Of a stretch of DNA of 64,000 nt, positions 11,801-24,600 are shown piece after piece; position 1 is the stretch's first letter; each line of letters starts with the position of its first letter. The translations under genes and the position numbers were made by a program. The stretch is from Harmothoe impar (lineage: Eukaryota; Annelida; Polychaeta; Phyllodocida; Polynoidae): positions 21,444,381-21,508,380 of the forward strand of contig OX381713.1 in the NCBI GenBank assembly GCA_947462335.1, written 5' to 3'. Under the pieces are notes generated by a model. That model had not been told where the DNA came from. It saw only the letters and a list, made by a program, of their open reading frames with translations, and searched no databases.

Positions 11801-14774
11801 ATGTCCACTCTGTGTGAGTGTGTCAATCTGTAGGACCGTCATAATTCTTAAATACAGCACTGGGCCAACGAGCCTAAATAGCGTATAGCGTATAGCGTTA
11901 TGACGATGAAGGACCCAATGCATGAAAGCACTATGAGGGTTGAAAAGGATCACAGGAATTGTGGTATCAAAAATATCTAGTATTAAATTTATCATATTCA
12001 ATATACCTGGGTTTTCAAGCGATGGTGCCCCGTGGCATCTAGGTCAGTGTTCACTTGGAATTCATTATGCTTGGGGTAATTCACAAAGATAATAGTCTTA
12101 GATGTGCACTCAGGCCTATATGTTGATAGTGCGTTGAACATGGTGACCTCCTGTGACACTCTGAATTCCTGTAATTTCCTCCAGTCCCTGGAACAGGGCT
12201 ATTAAAATATCCGAGAGTGTTTGACCTCAGCAAAGCCTTTCAACACATGTATTGTATTACATTGAACTATATTCACATGTACCTGGATTCTACATGTAAA
12301 GGTAGATATGGGACAAACTAAGTAGTTGATGGGTGCAGAGGGAGTGGGGAGGTCAACTGGCTTTTTCACAAAGTCTTTGTCAACACAATGCATTGCTCTA
12401 TGACCCTTCTCACGGTAATGTACGCTCCCATTTTGGGTGATATATATATGCGGTGTTAACATAACTGCATCTATATAGATACATGGAATTGATAATTGGA
12501 GGAGGGTTCTTGGCCTGCCCTAACAATCGCACCCCCCCCCCCCCTCCCACACCCACCCACTATTTTCATTTTGTCAAATACTGGTGAGCAGTTAAATACT
12601 TGGCTACTGGACAGCTTAGCAGCGGTTTCTTTGACTGCCTTTTAATAGTTCCCACCAAATATGGGAGGTATATATTTAGGAAGGGGAACTTCCCTTTGCT
12701 AAGGTAGCTTGTGTTTACCGACATGTGAAGTTGAATTCGTCAACAGGAAGAGTCTCAACTAGGACAGCAAATAGTGCCTCTGTATGTATGTGTCTCTCCG
12801 TCACATAACATAGGCCTTAAATTTACTACTATATTTTACAGACCCATCTTAATTCTTGACATAAAAAAGTTAATACTGACATGACAAATATCTGCAGCCT
12901 TCATCTAGTAGTTTAGAATGTTTGATTGACGACTAACAACTTTTTATCCCCTTTATTAATTCTATCAATTTATTTAAAAAAGAGAAGGGTACGTGTTTGT
13001 TACAGCATGTTCGCTTATTATGTCGAATATGCTATGGCAGTAATATGTCATTGTCTCGTGTGGCGAGAGGGCACGGGGCATGCGGTCCCTGCAAATACTA
13101 AATTCCATATGACCCAAGCTACCGCTCCAATCTACCGCTCCTAGACTTGTCAAAGTCGCATGGTAGGTAAGATTAGATTTGATTGTCTCATCATTTCGTC
13201 ATTAATCTGATTGTATGAATAATTGAATTACCAAACGAATTTCCCACTATCACTATCAAAATAACCTCTCCGCATGTGCAAGGTCTGTATAATTACCTTA
13301 AATAGTGGTATTTAAAATAATCCATATTATCTATAGAGTGAGTCATGTGACTTTGCTAGAATAATGAATTGTATCCACATGAAAGTATGAGCTGTAATGA
13401 GTGTGTATTTCCTTTTGCTACGAAATCATGAATTGCAGGAATTCCTGGTCAGTGAAAAAAAAAGAAAATGGTTAAATATAAACCTCAAGCATATCATTAT
13501 GTCTCTCAACAAAGCAATGTTGTGGCTATTATCAATTCAAGTCCAACGTTTAAATCGGACAACCAGCTGACACTTACAAAGTTATTATCCAATGCAGTGG
13601 TAATAATTTTAAAGCAGGGGATTCTTGGTAGAGTTGGTGGGAGTGGAGCAAAATTGCATTCGACAATGTGTGGGCGGGGCAGTTTTTTAAAAATTATTTT
13701 TGAGCAAAAAGAAAATCGCACGTTAAGATAAATCTATGGGGAGGGAGTCGAGAGAAACTAAAACTACACTTCACCCCCCCCCCCCCCACCCCACCCACCG
13801 CCCGTTCCCCCTATAAAGGGTGACAAGCATTTTTGTAAATGTTTAAAAATGACCTAATAATGTGTGAAGAAACAGTAAACATATGCCGAGACAGAGTGCT
13901 CGTGGAGTGTGTTATAACAGGGGTGAGAGAGCACGGTCTGTTAGCCGCATACTTCCTGGTATTAAAGAATTGGCCCATACCAGACACATTTCTGTACACT
14001 CTGTCATTGTGCTGCGTATTGTACATATCTGCTGTTCTAACAGGGTCCAGTTAGCCTTTCTATAAAAGGTTGTATTGGTGTCTAATAGGCTTTAGTATTT
14101 TACAAAATTATGAAATATGGTATATCAAAAGGAAATATCAGTTGAACATTTTGAATCCTTCTTTGATAATGGTATTTCTGTTATTAACAAAGCTTTGTTT
14201 ATTATTCTTATTTGTTTATTTTTCTTATTTTACAAAATATTTATTTCAGCTGAAAACTGTTTTCAACCATACCACACCCTGTATCTTATTGGTTTATTTC
14301 ATTTATACATCTTAGTTGAGCTGTGTTACACACTCGTTATATTATGTATTAATTGAAAAAGCTTAATGTTTTAAACTTTTATGTAGGACAATGATTAACA
14401 AAATACAAAATTATCATCAGATTTAACGCCCTTTTTGTGAATGATTATGTCAATAGCAGAGAAGCACAAGTTCACTTGTTTTCACACAGAGACACCAGCA
14501 AGAATTTTGATTTTACTTTAGATACCATTTTTAACTCGGACAATGATTTTAAGCAGTCACCGCGGGTTTTAGCTAAAGCACACACGATTTTGAAATATAG
14601 TTTATTTTAATATTTATTATCTTCATGTTTAATCAACTTACCTTTCCATATGTGCCCTTTCCATACTTTTTCTAACAATACAGGATGTAATCTTATATGT
14701 AAATGACCCTTTTCAGCCATTATTTAATGATGCTATTACATGTGCTTACAGTAATTTCTTCTTTAACGCTCTTA

Positions 14775-14935
14775 GGGCCGCATAAAACTATTCCCTTTGC
14801 GACCATGACGCATGATTAATGCGTGTCTACTCGCCAGGACCGCATGAATGCATCTTTCCGACAATTTAGGGTTGATACATTCCTTCAGGGTCGGCATGAT
14901 GCATCAGTGCAGTACTGGTGAATTAATCAGCGGTT
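14775..14935. repeat. GCATGATGCAT palindromic repeat, copy 3
   Basis: Contains GACGCATGATTAATGCG, ACTCGCCAGGACCGCATGAA and GGGTCGGCATGATGCATCAG. Typical of the family but with an imperfect core. Confidence 0.6.
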
Positions 14936-15628
14936 ACATGACGACTAATTTTTGCTTTAAGACAACATATCCCATCTTTAAAGTCGTCCCTACAATAGGA
15001 GAGCTGAAAACTAAATGTTCTGGTCTTATTATTATCTTATCAAACATCTTAATTACATTGATTAATATATTTTTAAAAAAGCTTATCAACTATTCCGCAG
15101 AGTCTGGCAGGAATATTTCTGAAAGAGATGGATGGAAATATTCCCTATTTGGAAAAAAAATAGAAGAGTACATAATTTCAAGTACACAAGTTGGACTGTC
15201 CCACCCACCGTAACACGTACACCTGGGGCGTGCTGGTACATGTATGTACAGGACCACTGATGCCCTCTGGTGGCCAGTCGCGAAAGCCCAACTTTTGCGG
15301 ATATGAATGCGAGTCATTGGCAGACTGGGACCCAGTCTCTATTCTAGAGACAGGGGTTAGCTGAATCTGGTGACCTTCTCCTCTGGTCGCAACTGCTCAT
15401 GAATATGCATATACTTTTACACTTTTTGTTCATAGGAAATGTACTAAAGCAGAGCAGAGCTATCACAGGAGGGTGGTCTGAGGCATAGGACACCAGTGAG
15501 GGTCATGCACCTGGGCCGCTGACCGCGCGTCATCAAAACATGGCCGCTACTCCCGGTCTGTTGTATACTGACCGGGCCCCAGTCTGGGTCGTTGTATTAG
15601 TGATGAGTAATGGTAACAGACTCCTTAC

Positions 15629-18600
15629 CTGATCAGAGCGGTACGTGTCGCCTCCCGTTGCCTTTTTCTTTTTCTTGCCCTTTGTGTCTTCCTTCTTCTC
15701 ATCCTAGAGAAGGAACATGTTTTTAAATAAAAATACATTTGAAAGAAAGAATTATAAAAATTAATAGAATTAAAACCAATTATAATATATTTTCAACTAC
15801 ATTGAACGAATTTGGCTTCCATAAATTTGTCTATGAAGTTAATTTTGTTATGTTAACACTGTAAAATGCAGATACAGCTCTTTTAGATGCACATCACTTA
15901 TTAGCACATACTTATGTAAGTATACAGCAAACCCATAACTCAAAACCAAAAAATTAGAACTCTAAAGCTACGTGCAAATTAAACATATGCAGCTTAATGA
16001 AGCAGTCAGACAGTATATCAGTGTAAAACCAAGGAGCTAGAGCATGCCACTATATACTCAAGTATTCAATATAAGAATTCATGCTTTATCTTCTGGGAAG
16101 AATACAGTAGGGGTCGGGACTCAGTGGATTAAAGGGTAGTTATCCCACGTAGTTGTTTTATTGTGTGTTTTTTGTGATTTTTGTGTGTGTTTTCTTTTGT
16201 GTGTTTTTTTTGTGTTTCTATAATTTCTTATTTTTTTGGGTGCTCGAGGGGTAAATTTAAGGTTGAGCCTGGAAGTTTATGTCTGACCTCGTCGTCGCCT
16301 TCCTCCAGTAGGCGGCGCTCCTCCTCCTCCTCCAGGTCGGCCTTCACCTGCTGTAAGGGTTAAACACACCACACCACACACCAGGGTTAATGACATACAA
16401 CATGGGGTTAAAGTGGACATAAAACACCAGCATTTTAACTTGTAGCCTACCCTAAGTTCTCGCGTATAAGCCTAACCCACACATAGGCGGTGCCCCCCAA
16501 TTTGACAAACCATAAACCGCATTCGACGTAATAAGGGGATCTGAATATGGCGTTTTTAGTCATCTCAAAACACTCATATAAAAGTATGCAGTTTTGGTAT
16601 CAAATATAATCTGAGGTTGTGGCTTCTACTTGAGAATTTACAGTAAAGCCAATCACCCCGGCAATCACCGCATGGTTACCACTGTTACAGAATCACACAC
16701 GAATCTCCCCCCCCCCCCCCCCACCTGCTTTACATATTTATTAAATTGTTATTTCATACCTGGTAGTAGTATGGTGTGTGTGAGTAATTTGGGCACAGTT
16801 TCCATGGTATCAATCTGATTGAACCTAAGCCTCATTTTGCTTTATGTTATCTCTGTTACACTCGAAATATCAGAATAGCCTATCTGTTACTGCGGAAGAC
16901 CCGCAATTATTTACTCCTACATGTACATATTATTCCTTACTTTAAAGTTAATAATCATACACTACCAATCAACAAAATATCTTCCAAAAATTGTTATCGT
17001 ATTAGGATTAGAATCAGTGAACAAATAAATCAACCCTGATTAGCTCTCTCAAATCCAGAACAAATTTCAAGCTCATCGATTTTATAATAGAACAAGGAAA
17101 GAAAACACAACAAAACACACATTTAAAAGTAAATATATAAAACTTACATCTGGATGTCTCCTGTCTACAGAGTAGAACTTACAGACGGCTTTGTCGAAGC
17201 TGGTGACCTCGGTGGTCACCATGCTGGGGTAGGTGGCCACAATGTCCAGCTGCTGACCATGGAACTCTTCATACCTGGAATAGTGGGTGAAAAAGATATT
17301 GAGATGTTTGATATTAAAGATGCACTTGCAGCTGATTAGGTGACAGGGATGTTCAAACTTCAAGGGTCAATATAGTTTCACAGGCTTTAGTTAAAGCTCT
17401 GTCCCCTATGTTGGACTCTGCCACTCACCCATCCCGTATCTTGTTGATACGGTCTAGGGCCTCCTTACAGCTGTCTAACACTCACCCGTCCCGTATCTTG
17501 TTGAGGCTCTCTGTGGCCTCCTTACATCTGTCTAACACTCACCCGTCCCGTATTGTTGAGGCTCTCTAGGGCCTCCTTACATCTGTCTAACACTCACCCG
17601 TCCCGTATTGTTGAGGCTCTCTGTGGCCTCCTTACATCTGTCTAACACTCACCTGTCCCGTATCTTGTTGAGGCTCTCTAGGGCCTCCTTACATCTGTCT
17701 AACACTCACCCGTCCCGTATCTTGTTGAGGCTCTCTAGGGCCTCCTTACATCTGTCTAACACGCACGCCAGGGTTAGCTCTCCCAGGTAAGAGGACAAAC
17801 GTTTAGAGCGTTATCTTAATTGCATTATTAAGATGTCTTTCTTGTCTTAACTTTGGTATCTCAATTTCCAAATAGAGGGCGCCACCTTCCTCATACAGGT
17901 AAACATGTACAGGTAATATAGTCGGAATACAGTAGTAAGCCCAATGTGTGATATTAGTATGTAATGGGGGGCTCTGCCCCCCAACCCCCATTTGTTTCTT
18001 TCTTTTTCTTTCCTTTTAGATGTACATGTTGTCTGATCTGGGTGTAGGGTATACACTATAAAGGCAAACCTCAGGTAGCATAGTTTGGGTAGGTGACACT
18101 AGGTGGATGAAAGTGTGTCAAAACAAAACAGCCCGGCCAGATTTTAAGACACTTGATTAAGATTTAAGATTAAGATCTAAACGTTTGTCTTCTCACCTGG
18201 GAGAGCTATCCCGTATTTGCGTCTAACGCTCACCTGTCCAGTATCTTATTGAGGCTCTCTAGGGCCTCCTTACTTCTGTATAACACTCACCCATCCTGTA
18301 TCCTGTTGAGGCTCTCTAGGCCTCCTTACATCTGTCTAACACTCACCTGTCCAGTATCTTGTTGAGGCTCTCTAGGGCCTCCTTACATATGTCTAACACT
18401 CACCTGTCCCGTATCTTGTTGAGGCTCTCTAGGGCCTCCTTACATCTGTCTAACACTCACCCGTCCCGTATTGTTGAGGCTCTCTAGGCCTCCTTACATC
18501 TGTCTAACACTCACCCGTCCCGTATCTTGTTGAGGCTCTCTAGGGCTTCCTTCAGGCTATCGTTGAGCGCCTGTTCTGACGCGTCCTGCCGCATCCTGTC

Positions 18601-21600
18601 CATCACGATGTCCAACTGACCCTCCTTCTCCTGCAAACATTCAGAATAAAACATGAGACCTCAGTATCAGACATTGAGACAACTACCGCAGTAGACGTTA
18701 TAAGTACACAGTGTGTTAAAGAAATATTTGTCAATCTATCTCTAATATTTTCAGGTCGAAAGTATCTCTAACATTTTCACTGAAATCAACATATGCAGGT
18801 GATTAGCTGCCGCGAATTGGCTCCGATTTTTCTGCGAGTCACACTTGTGCGAGTACACACAGACAGAACGATCACCTGTTGAGAGCCCTGTGACAATGTC
18901 ACCGCGAGTAACGAGCGGCATGGGACAGTACTCACAAAAATCTAAAAGATTTTTGCAAGTGGACTCGCAAGCCTCTCTCGTATGGGTACAGTCGCAACAA
19001 ATTCACAGTAGTGGATCAGCGTCTATAGCTTCAACCCTATATAATATGTACCCCATATTGAAACACTGGTACCTACCTGGTTCTGGTTGTCGTGGGCCTG
19101 TCTGCAAGAGTCTAGTTTCTCCTGCAACACCCGCTCCTGACGCGCCAACCCGATCTCGTGCACGTCCCACAGATGAGCCGAGCCCTGACAGAACTTGAAC
19201 AGCGACTTGAGCTGCTCCAGCAGATAGGCATTATGCGACTCCAGCGACTTCTGTATGGGGGTAGGGGGTGGAGGAGTAAAGAATGTGGTTAGGTTTTACA
19301 GTAAAAATCGGTATTGGTAACATTGATTTCTTAAAAAACTCACCAGCTTCATAAATATCTTTAATGGACGTGATTAGATTTTTATCATTTGCGTATCTGT
19401 GGATGATTTTGAGTTTATAATTAACGTATTTTATTAGGAGAAATATTGCTAAGTTAAGTAAGCATGCTGCTTTGATTGTGCTCGGCCATTCAGATTTTGA
19501 ACCTGTCAGATTTGAATTTTCTCTTCCAACTTACATCCATTTCTTCCAGGGCCTTCTCAAACTTGGTTTGCTGTTCCCCTACTAGGGGGAGGCACTGGTT
19601 GTGGACGACCTCCTTGGCTTTAATCTCTGTGCAGATACCCCGCGATATCAAGTCAGCCTGAAATGTATAGTTCAAAGTTTAATTGAATGTTAGATAATAT
19701 ATCCTAGTTCTGTGGTATTTTATTCTATTTTGAGATGAATCCAATCCTAGGGTAGAACCAACATGTTGAAATACCAATTATTTTGAGGCGCTATTTGTGG
19801 AGAATTATATTTGCAAAGGTATTGAAACGAAGCTTAAGTGCCTACCTTGACTTTGTCGACCTCGGTAAGACAGCTTTGACACACCTTTTCATACTCCCTA
19901 TACAACTTGGTGAAATACTCTTGGTTTAGGGTATCTGAAAGGAGAACAGTTATTAATGAAAATGAAGATCTGGTTTGATATAATTCATATCTAACCTTTT
20001 TAAACCGGTGAGATTGAAAAAATCTGAAATCTTTAAAAATAAAACTGGAATGGATACTTATTAAAGAAGAATTCCAATTGAGTTTGAAAGTTATAAAGTG
20101 TTTATTCTATCTACAGTATTGGACAGTTGTATAAAGACACTCACCTATTTCCTTGGAGACGTCCATGACTTGTTGGTTCCAGTGGTACACTGATGTCTTT
20201 GTAGATGTTGGCGGCTTCAGGTCTCTGAAAAGCACATAATTCAAGGTGTTAATGTCTTATTTGAATATTTTGCCAAATTATTTGCGGTATTTTTGTCATT
20301 TCACAAAGGTGGCTGCAGAAAGGTTGTCAGTCTGCGCTTCAGGCTTTCTTGTATATGTACTTAGGCCACTTAAAATTGATTATCAGCTTTGAGGACACTT
20401 TTTGGAAAAAATCGGTGAGGGAGGGAGGCTTTTTTTTTTTGATACACTTTTTCTAGGGGGTGCGGGAGGGCCTTTTTTCTTTCTTTTGCATAAATTGATG
20501 GTCTGCACATATAAATAAGGTCTAAAATGCCCTTTAAACTATGTTTCTACCCCTATTATCAGCTGAGATATTGATATTTTTGCAGCATGTCTTCTGAATT
20601 TTTTTAGATGCGCCCTTTTTTGGCCTTTTTTTTCTTAAAAAGTGAAAAAAAGGACTGATGCGGCCCTTTTTAGAGGATGCGCGCGGTGTCCGCAAAGCTG
20701 ATAATCAATTTTAAGTGGCCTTACTTGAGCGAGTCGATGAGGTCGAGGCGGCGCTGGTTGAGGTCTGCCTGGTCTGTCCTCATGTGCTCTAGTACCACGC
20801 TGGCACCGGACGGGTTCACTACCTCCTCACTCTCCATGAACTTCCTGAAGGGGAGAGCCAAGGAAAGAAAAGTGAATGATTATCATCAAAAATATTGAAT
20901 CGGTTTTTTTAAAATTTGTTTGGATAAAAATAGAGAATAAATAAATTGATAAATTAATCACTATATTACCCCTCCACCTAAACATAAAATCCTACATGAA
21001 GAATTGTATTTTGTTTACTGTTTCATGTTTTGGATCATTCCTTATCCGTAATCAAAAATACACCTGCATACCACCCAGTAGTTACATATAAAAAAATCAA
21101 CATTTCTGTGCTCAATGGTTAACAATTGATTGTATTATTAAAAAAAGCCACTTAATTAAAATTTCCTGGAAAAATGATAAATGATTGGTGAGTAAAGAGA
21201 AAACAATAAAACTTACTTGAAGATGCCGATGGCAGCGTCGGTGTGGATGCGTGCCCAGTCCTCCACACGGGTCTCCCACTGGGTGTGAAGCCGCTTCTCC
21301 CGCTCTATGTCAGCCATCATCAGCCGCGAGTACAGGTCAGCGTACGCACGCCGGTTACTGAGCACTGTCTGGTTTATCAACTGAAATAGCAGAAAATAGA
21401 TTGAAAATAGAATTCCTGATCTGGAAATTATTATACATATGGTATTTACAAATATGAATCAATGCTTTTCAGGTGGCTAATTTTTATATTTTTATCTTTT
21501 TCAATAATGCATATGGCACTTTGCAGGGATAGATACCATAGGTGATTATATCTACAGGATGATATCGTGCCGATAAGACCTCTAATCAGCACGACAGGGG

Positions 21601-24600
21601 CCGTACCGATAAGACATCTAATTGACACAATGGTCCATGTCCTCAGGGCAGGTGGATATTCTTGTTTCTCACGATATTTAATGGACTAAGTCCTTTTGTC
21701 AATGAGTTTTCTAGCCCAGGCCGGGGTTTGAACTGCCGACCTACTGCATGGGAAGCAGACATTCTACCACTTGGCAACTGCTGCAAAAAAAGTCCTACCT
21801 GAGACTCCTTATCCAGGAGCCGCTGGAGGTCGGGTGGCATGAGGTGGGCGATCTTCTCCAGCATCTTAGCATACGACTGGAAGATGTCACGGACCTACAA
21901 GGCAATAAGAAAATATATGATGAACCATTTGAAATAAGTCAATGGTGAAGTGAACATCTATAAGCATTGGTTATGAGAGAAGATATATGCCCCGCAGTTG
22001 ATATAGTGCAATGAGTTACCAATAGAGGAAAACGTTATAAATAACATAGGCTTGAAAGTAGAAAGGAAATTCAAACAAATAGAATATAGATTTAATACCC
22101 ATTTACTACATGGGATGCAGATTGCTATAGTTACCTTTAGCATGCGCTCGGTCTCCATCTCGGACAGTTCCTGGTCTATCTGGTTGATGAGCGCCTGGCG
22201 GTGGATGGAGTGTGCGGACGCCTCCTCCCACAGCGAGCGCAGGTCGTCCAGTGTGTACCGCACCAGGTCCTGACAAGTTTTGACAAATTCATTTATTTAC
22301 TGTAAAACCCCTCCTTTAAGACAACCCCACCTTTAAGACGACCCCTTGAATAAGAAAAAACTTTAGAATTTTGTTCTCTTTAATCCTATATAAGAAAACC
22401 CCACCTTCAAGGCGACTCCCTAGTTAGGGAAAATAAATTCCAAAATCAGCTCGTCTTAAAGGCGGGGTTTTGCGGTATTTCATTTATGCTTCATAAAATG
22501 ACACTTCACACATATTGATATTTTTCCTGGATAAAAAGCTTTACGCCAACTTGATATGATATGGGAAAAAATCCCCTAAAAATTGAGTCATACCAAGGTT
22601 TACGGTAATTTAAATAGATGTGAGACCGCTTATCCAGGCTTACATGAAGTAGGCTGCACGCAAACAATCATTGCCAGAACGAATCATCAATTTTTATTGT
22701 TTTCTATCATCAAGCTAGATGCTGAACTAAAAATTATTTACAAACACAGCTGATTTTAACACAGAGGACGTTGACAACAGAATTAACTACCTAAATGTGA
22801 AAAATTATTTTGATTTGTAAAAAAAACTAAATAAGGAGACTTGGCATAGTACTCCCGCTAGCTTTCAAATTTGCCGGGAAATTTGAGAAAAAGACAAAAA
22901 CTTATATTGAATGTCTAAATAGTCCATAGACAATTTACCTGAATTCATCTCTTTTTAAACATATTATTTGTTAGTGTGTTGCTCATCTAATTAGGCATGC
23001 ATACTGGATTCATCATAGTATAGTGAAAATTTGCTTTGTACAGGGCTATGTTGCTGGGTTACCATTCTTTTTATTCCAGGATGGCGGCCATTTTGGATTC
23101 CCTGATGAACAGTCATTCAAGGATATCTTTAAATGGATGCATTTTTTCCATAAAAATTACATGGACTATGAAATGAAATGTATTTAAAAAAAAATAGTGA
23201 TGTATATTTCACAAAGAGAAATGTGAATTTATCATTTTATTTTCGGGGTGTTCGAAGTAGCCTGGCTATTTAAAGTAGTCCGTCCTACAGGGTTTATATG
23301 TGCTTTAGACTGTGGGCAAGAGGGATATTACCTCACCCACCATCGGATTATTGGTAACACCAACAAACGTCTCCTTTAGGGGCAGCATGGTGCGTTCTTG
23401 AACTATGTCCTAATATCGCCACGATGCACCAACGCAGTGACAGTGAGTCACTCATCAGCATATATATAGCCACTATTGGTCACTTTAACCCTTAAAGTGT
23501 GACATAATGCATTAATGCCATGGTCGTCATGATGCATGAATGCAGCCTGGCGAGTAACTCGCCAGGGCTGCATTTAAGCATCATGCCAACTCTACAGGGT
23601 TGATACACTCCCGAAGGGTCGGCATGATGCACCAACGCATCCCCGGCGAGTTACTCGCCGGGGCTGCATTGGTGGGTCATGACGACAAATGTCACCTTTT
23701 AGCGACATGCGATCCTTAACGGGTTAGTGAGTTACAGACCTGGTCCTCCCTGATACGATCCATGATGTGCTCTATCTGCTGGTCGTCCTCGTGCAGCTGC
23801 TCCAACAGCTGCTGTCCGGCCGCCTGGATGCGCGGCTCCAGCTCCTGCAGCACACACACAATGGAGCAGGGTCAACGATAGCGCTTACAAAAGCTTTTCT
23901 GGCTCATTCATGAAATTATTAAGCCTTGTTTAAAAGGACCGAGTCACCTATTATGAGCTGATGGTAAAGTAATCTCGACCCCCCCCCCCCTTTGCTTTTG
24001 CGAAATCTCCCCCCCCCCCCCAAAAAAAAAATAATAATAATGATAATAATAAAAAATAATAATTAATGATAATAATGATCTAGGAAAAAGAATGTATTAC
24101 CTAAAATTCAAGGAGTTTGTTGCTCCATACAAATTATCAGTGAACCAAAGATTTTTAAGTATTAAGATTCCTAAATGTTTCAATTCTTTCAAACTTTTGT
24201 CAGGAAATTCTCTTTTATTGTCAAACCAGATGGGGTATACGAGCGTACAAGTTGCACATATAACAAACGGTTATGACCACACGCCCTAAAACTTACCTGG
24301 TTGGTGACTCCGAGCTCTTGATGCAAGTCTTCAATGGCACCCTCATGTCTGACGGATAAATAGAAGAAGAATGTGGTATAAAAATACAACCATCATACAT
24401 AATTTGGTTGCTATTTTGTATCGGGTCTTTACAAATGAATTAGTTTTAGAGAATTATAAATCAATTGCATATGTTCCTCACCTTTGTTCTCTGCTCTTCC
24501 CAATCCTTTCAATGATGTCGGACCCAACTTTTGCTGGTGCTGTTGAGGGATTTGAATAATTGGAGTTAGTAATTTATTTTGTACAAAACATAATTTTTGT

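Larger units (their letters stand above)
1..15628. other. Repeat-rich stretch without a supportable gene
   Basis: I see no exon chain, recognisable protein or canonical RNA gene here. The open frames are short and lack splice-consistent neighbours. The contents are dispersed repeats, listed separately where they have structure. The remaining sequence is AT-rich and unremarkable, with homopolymer runs (G at 10525-10542, C near 12532 and 13774). CCDC180 is transcribed leftward and is incomplete at 15629, so much of this stretch is probably one large CCDC180 intron. Confidence 0.6.
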
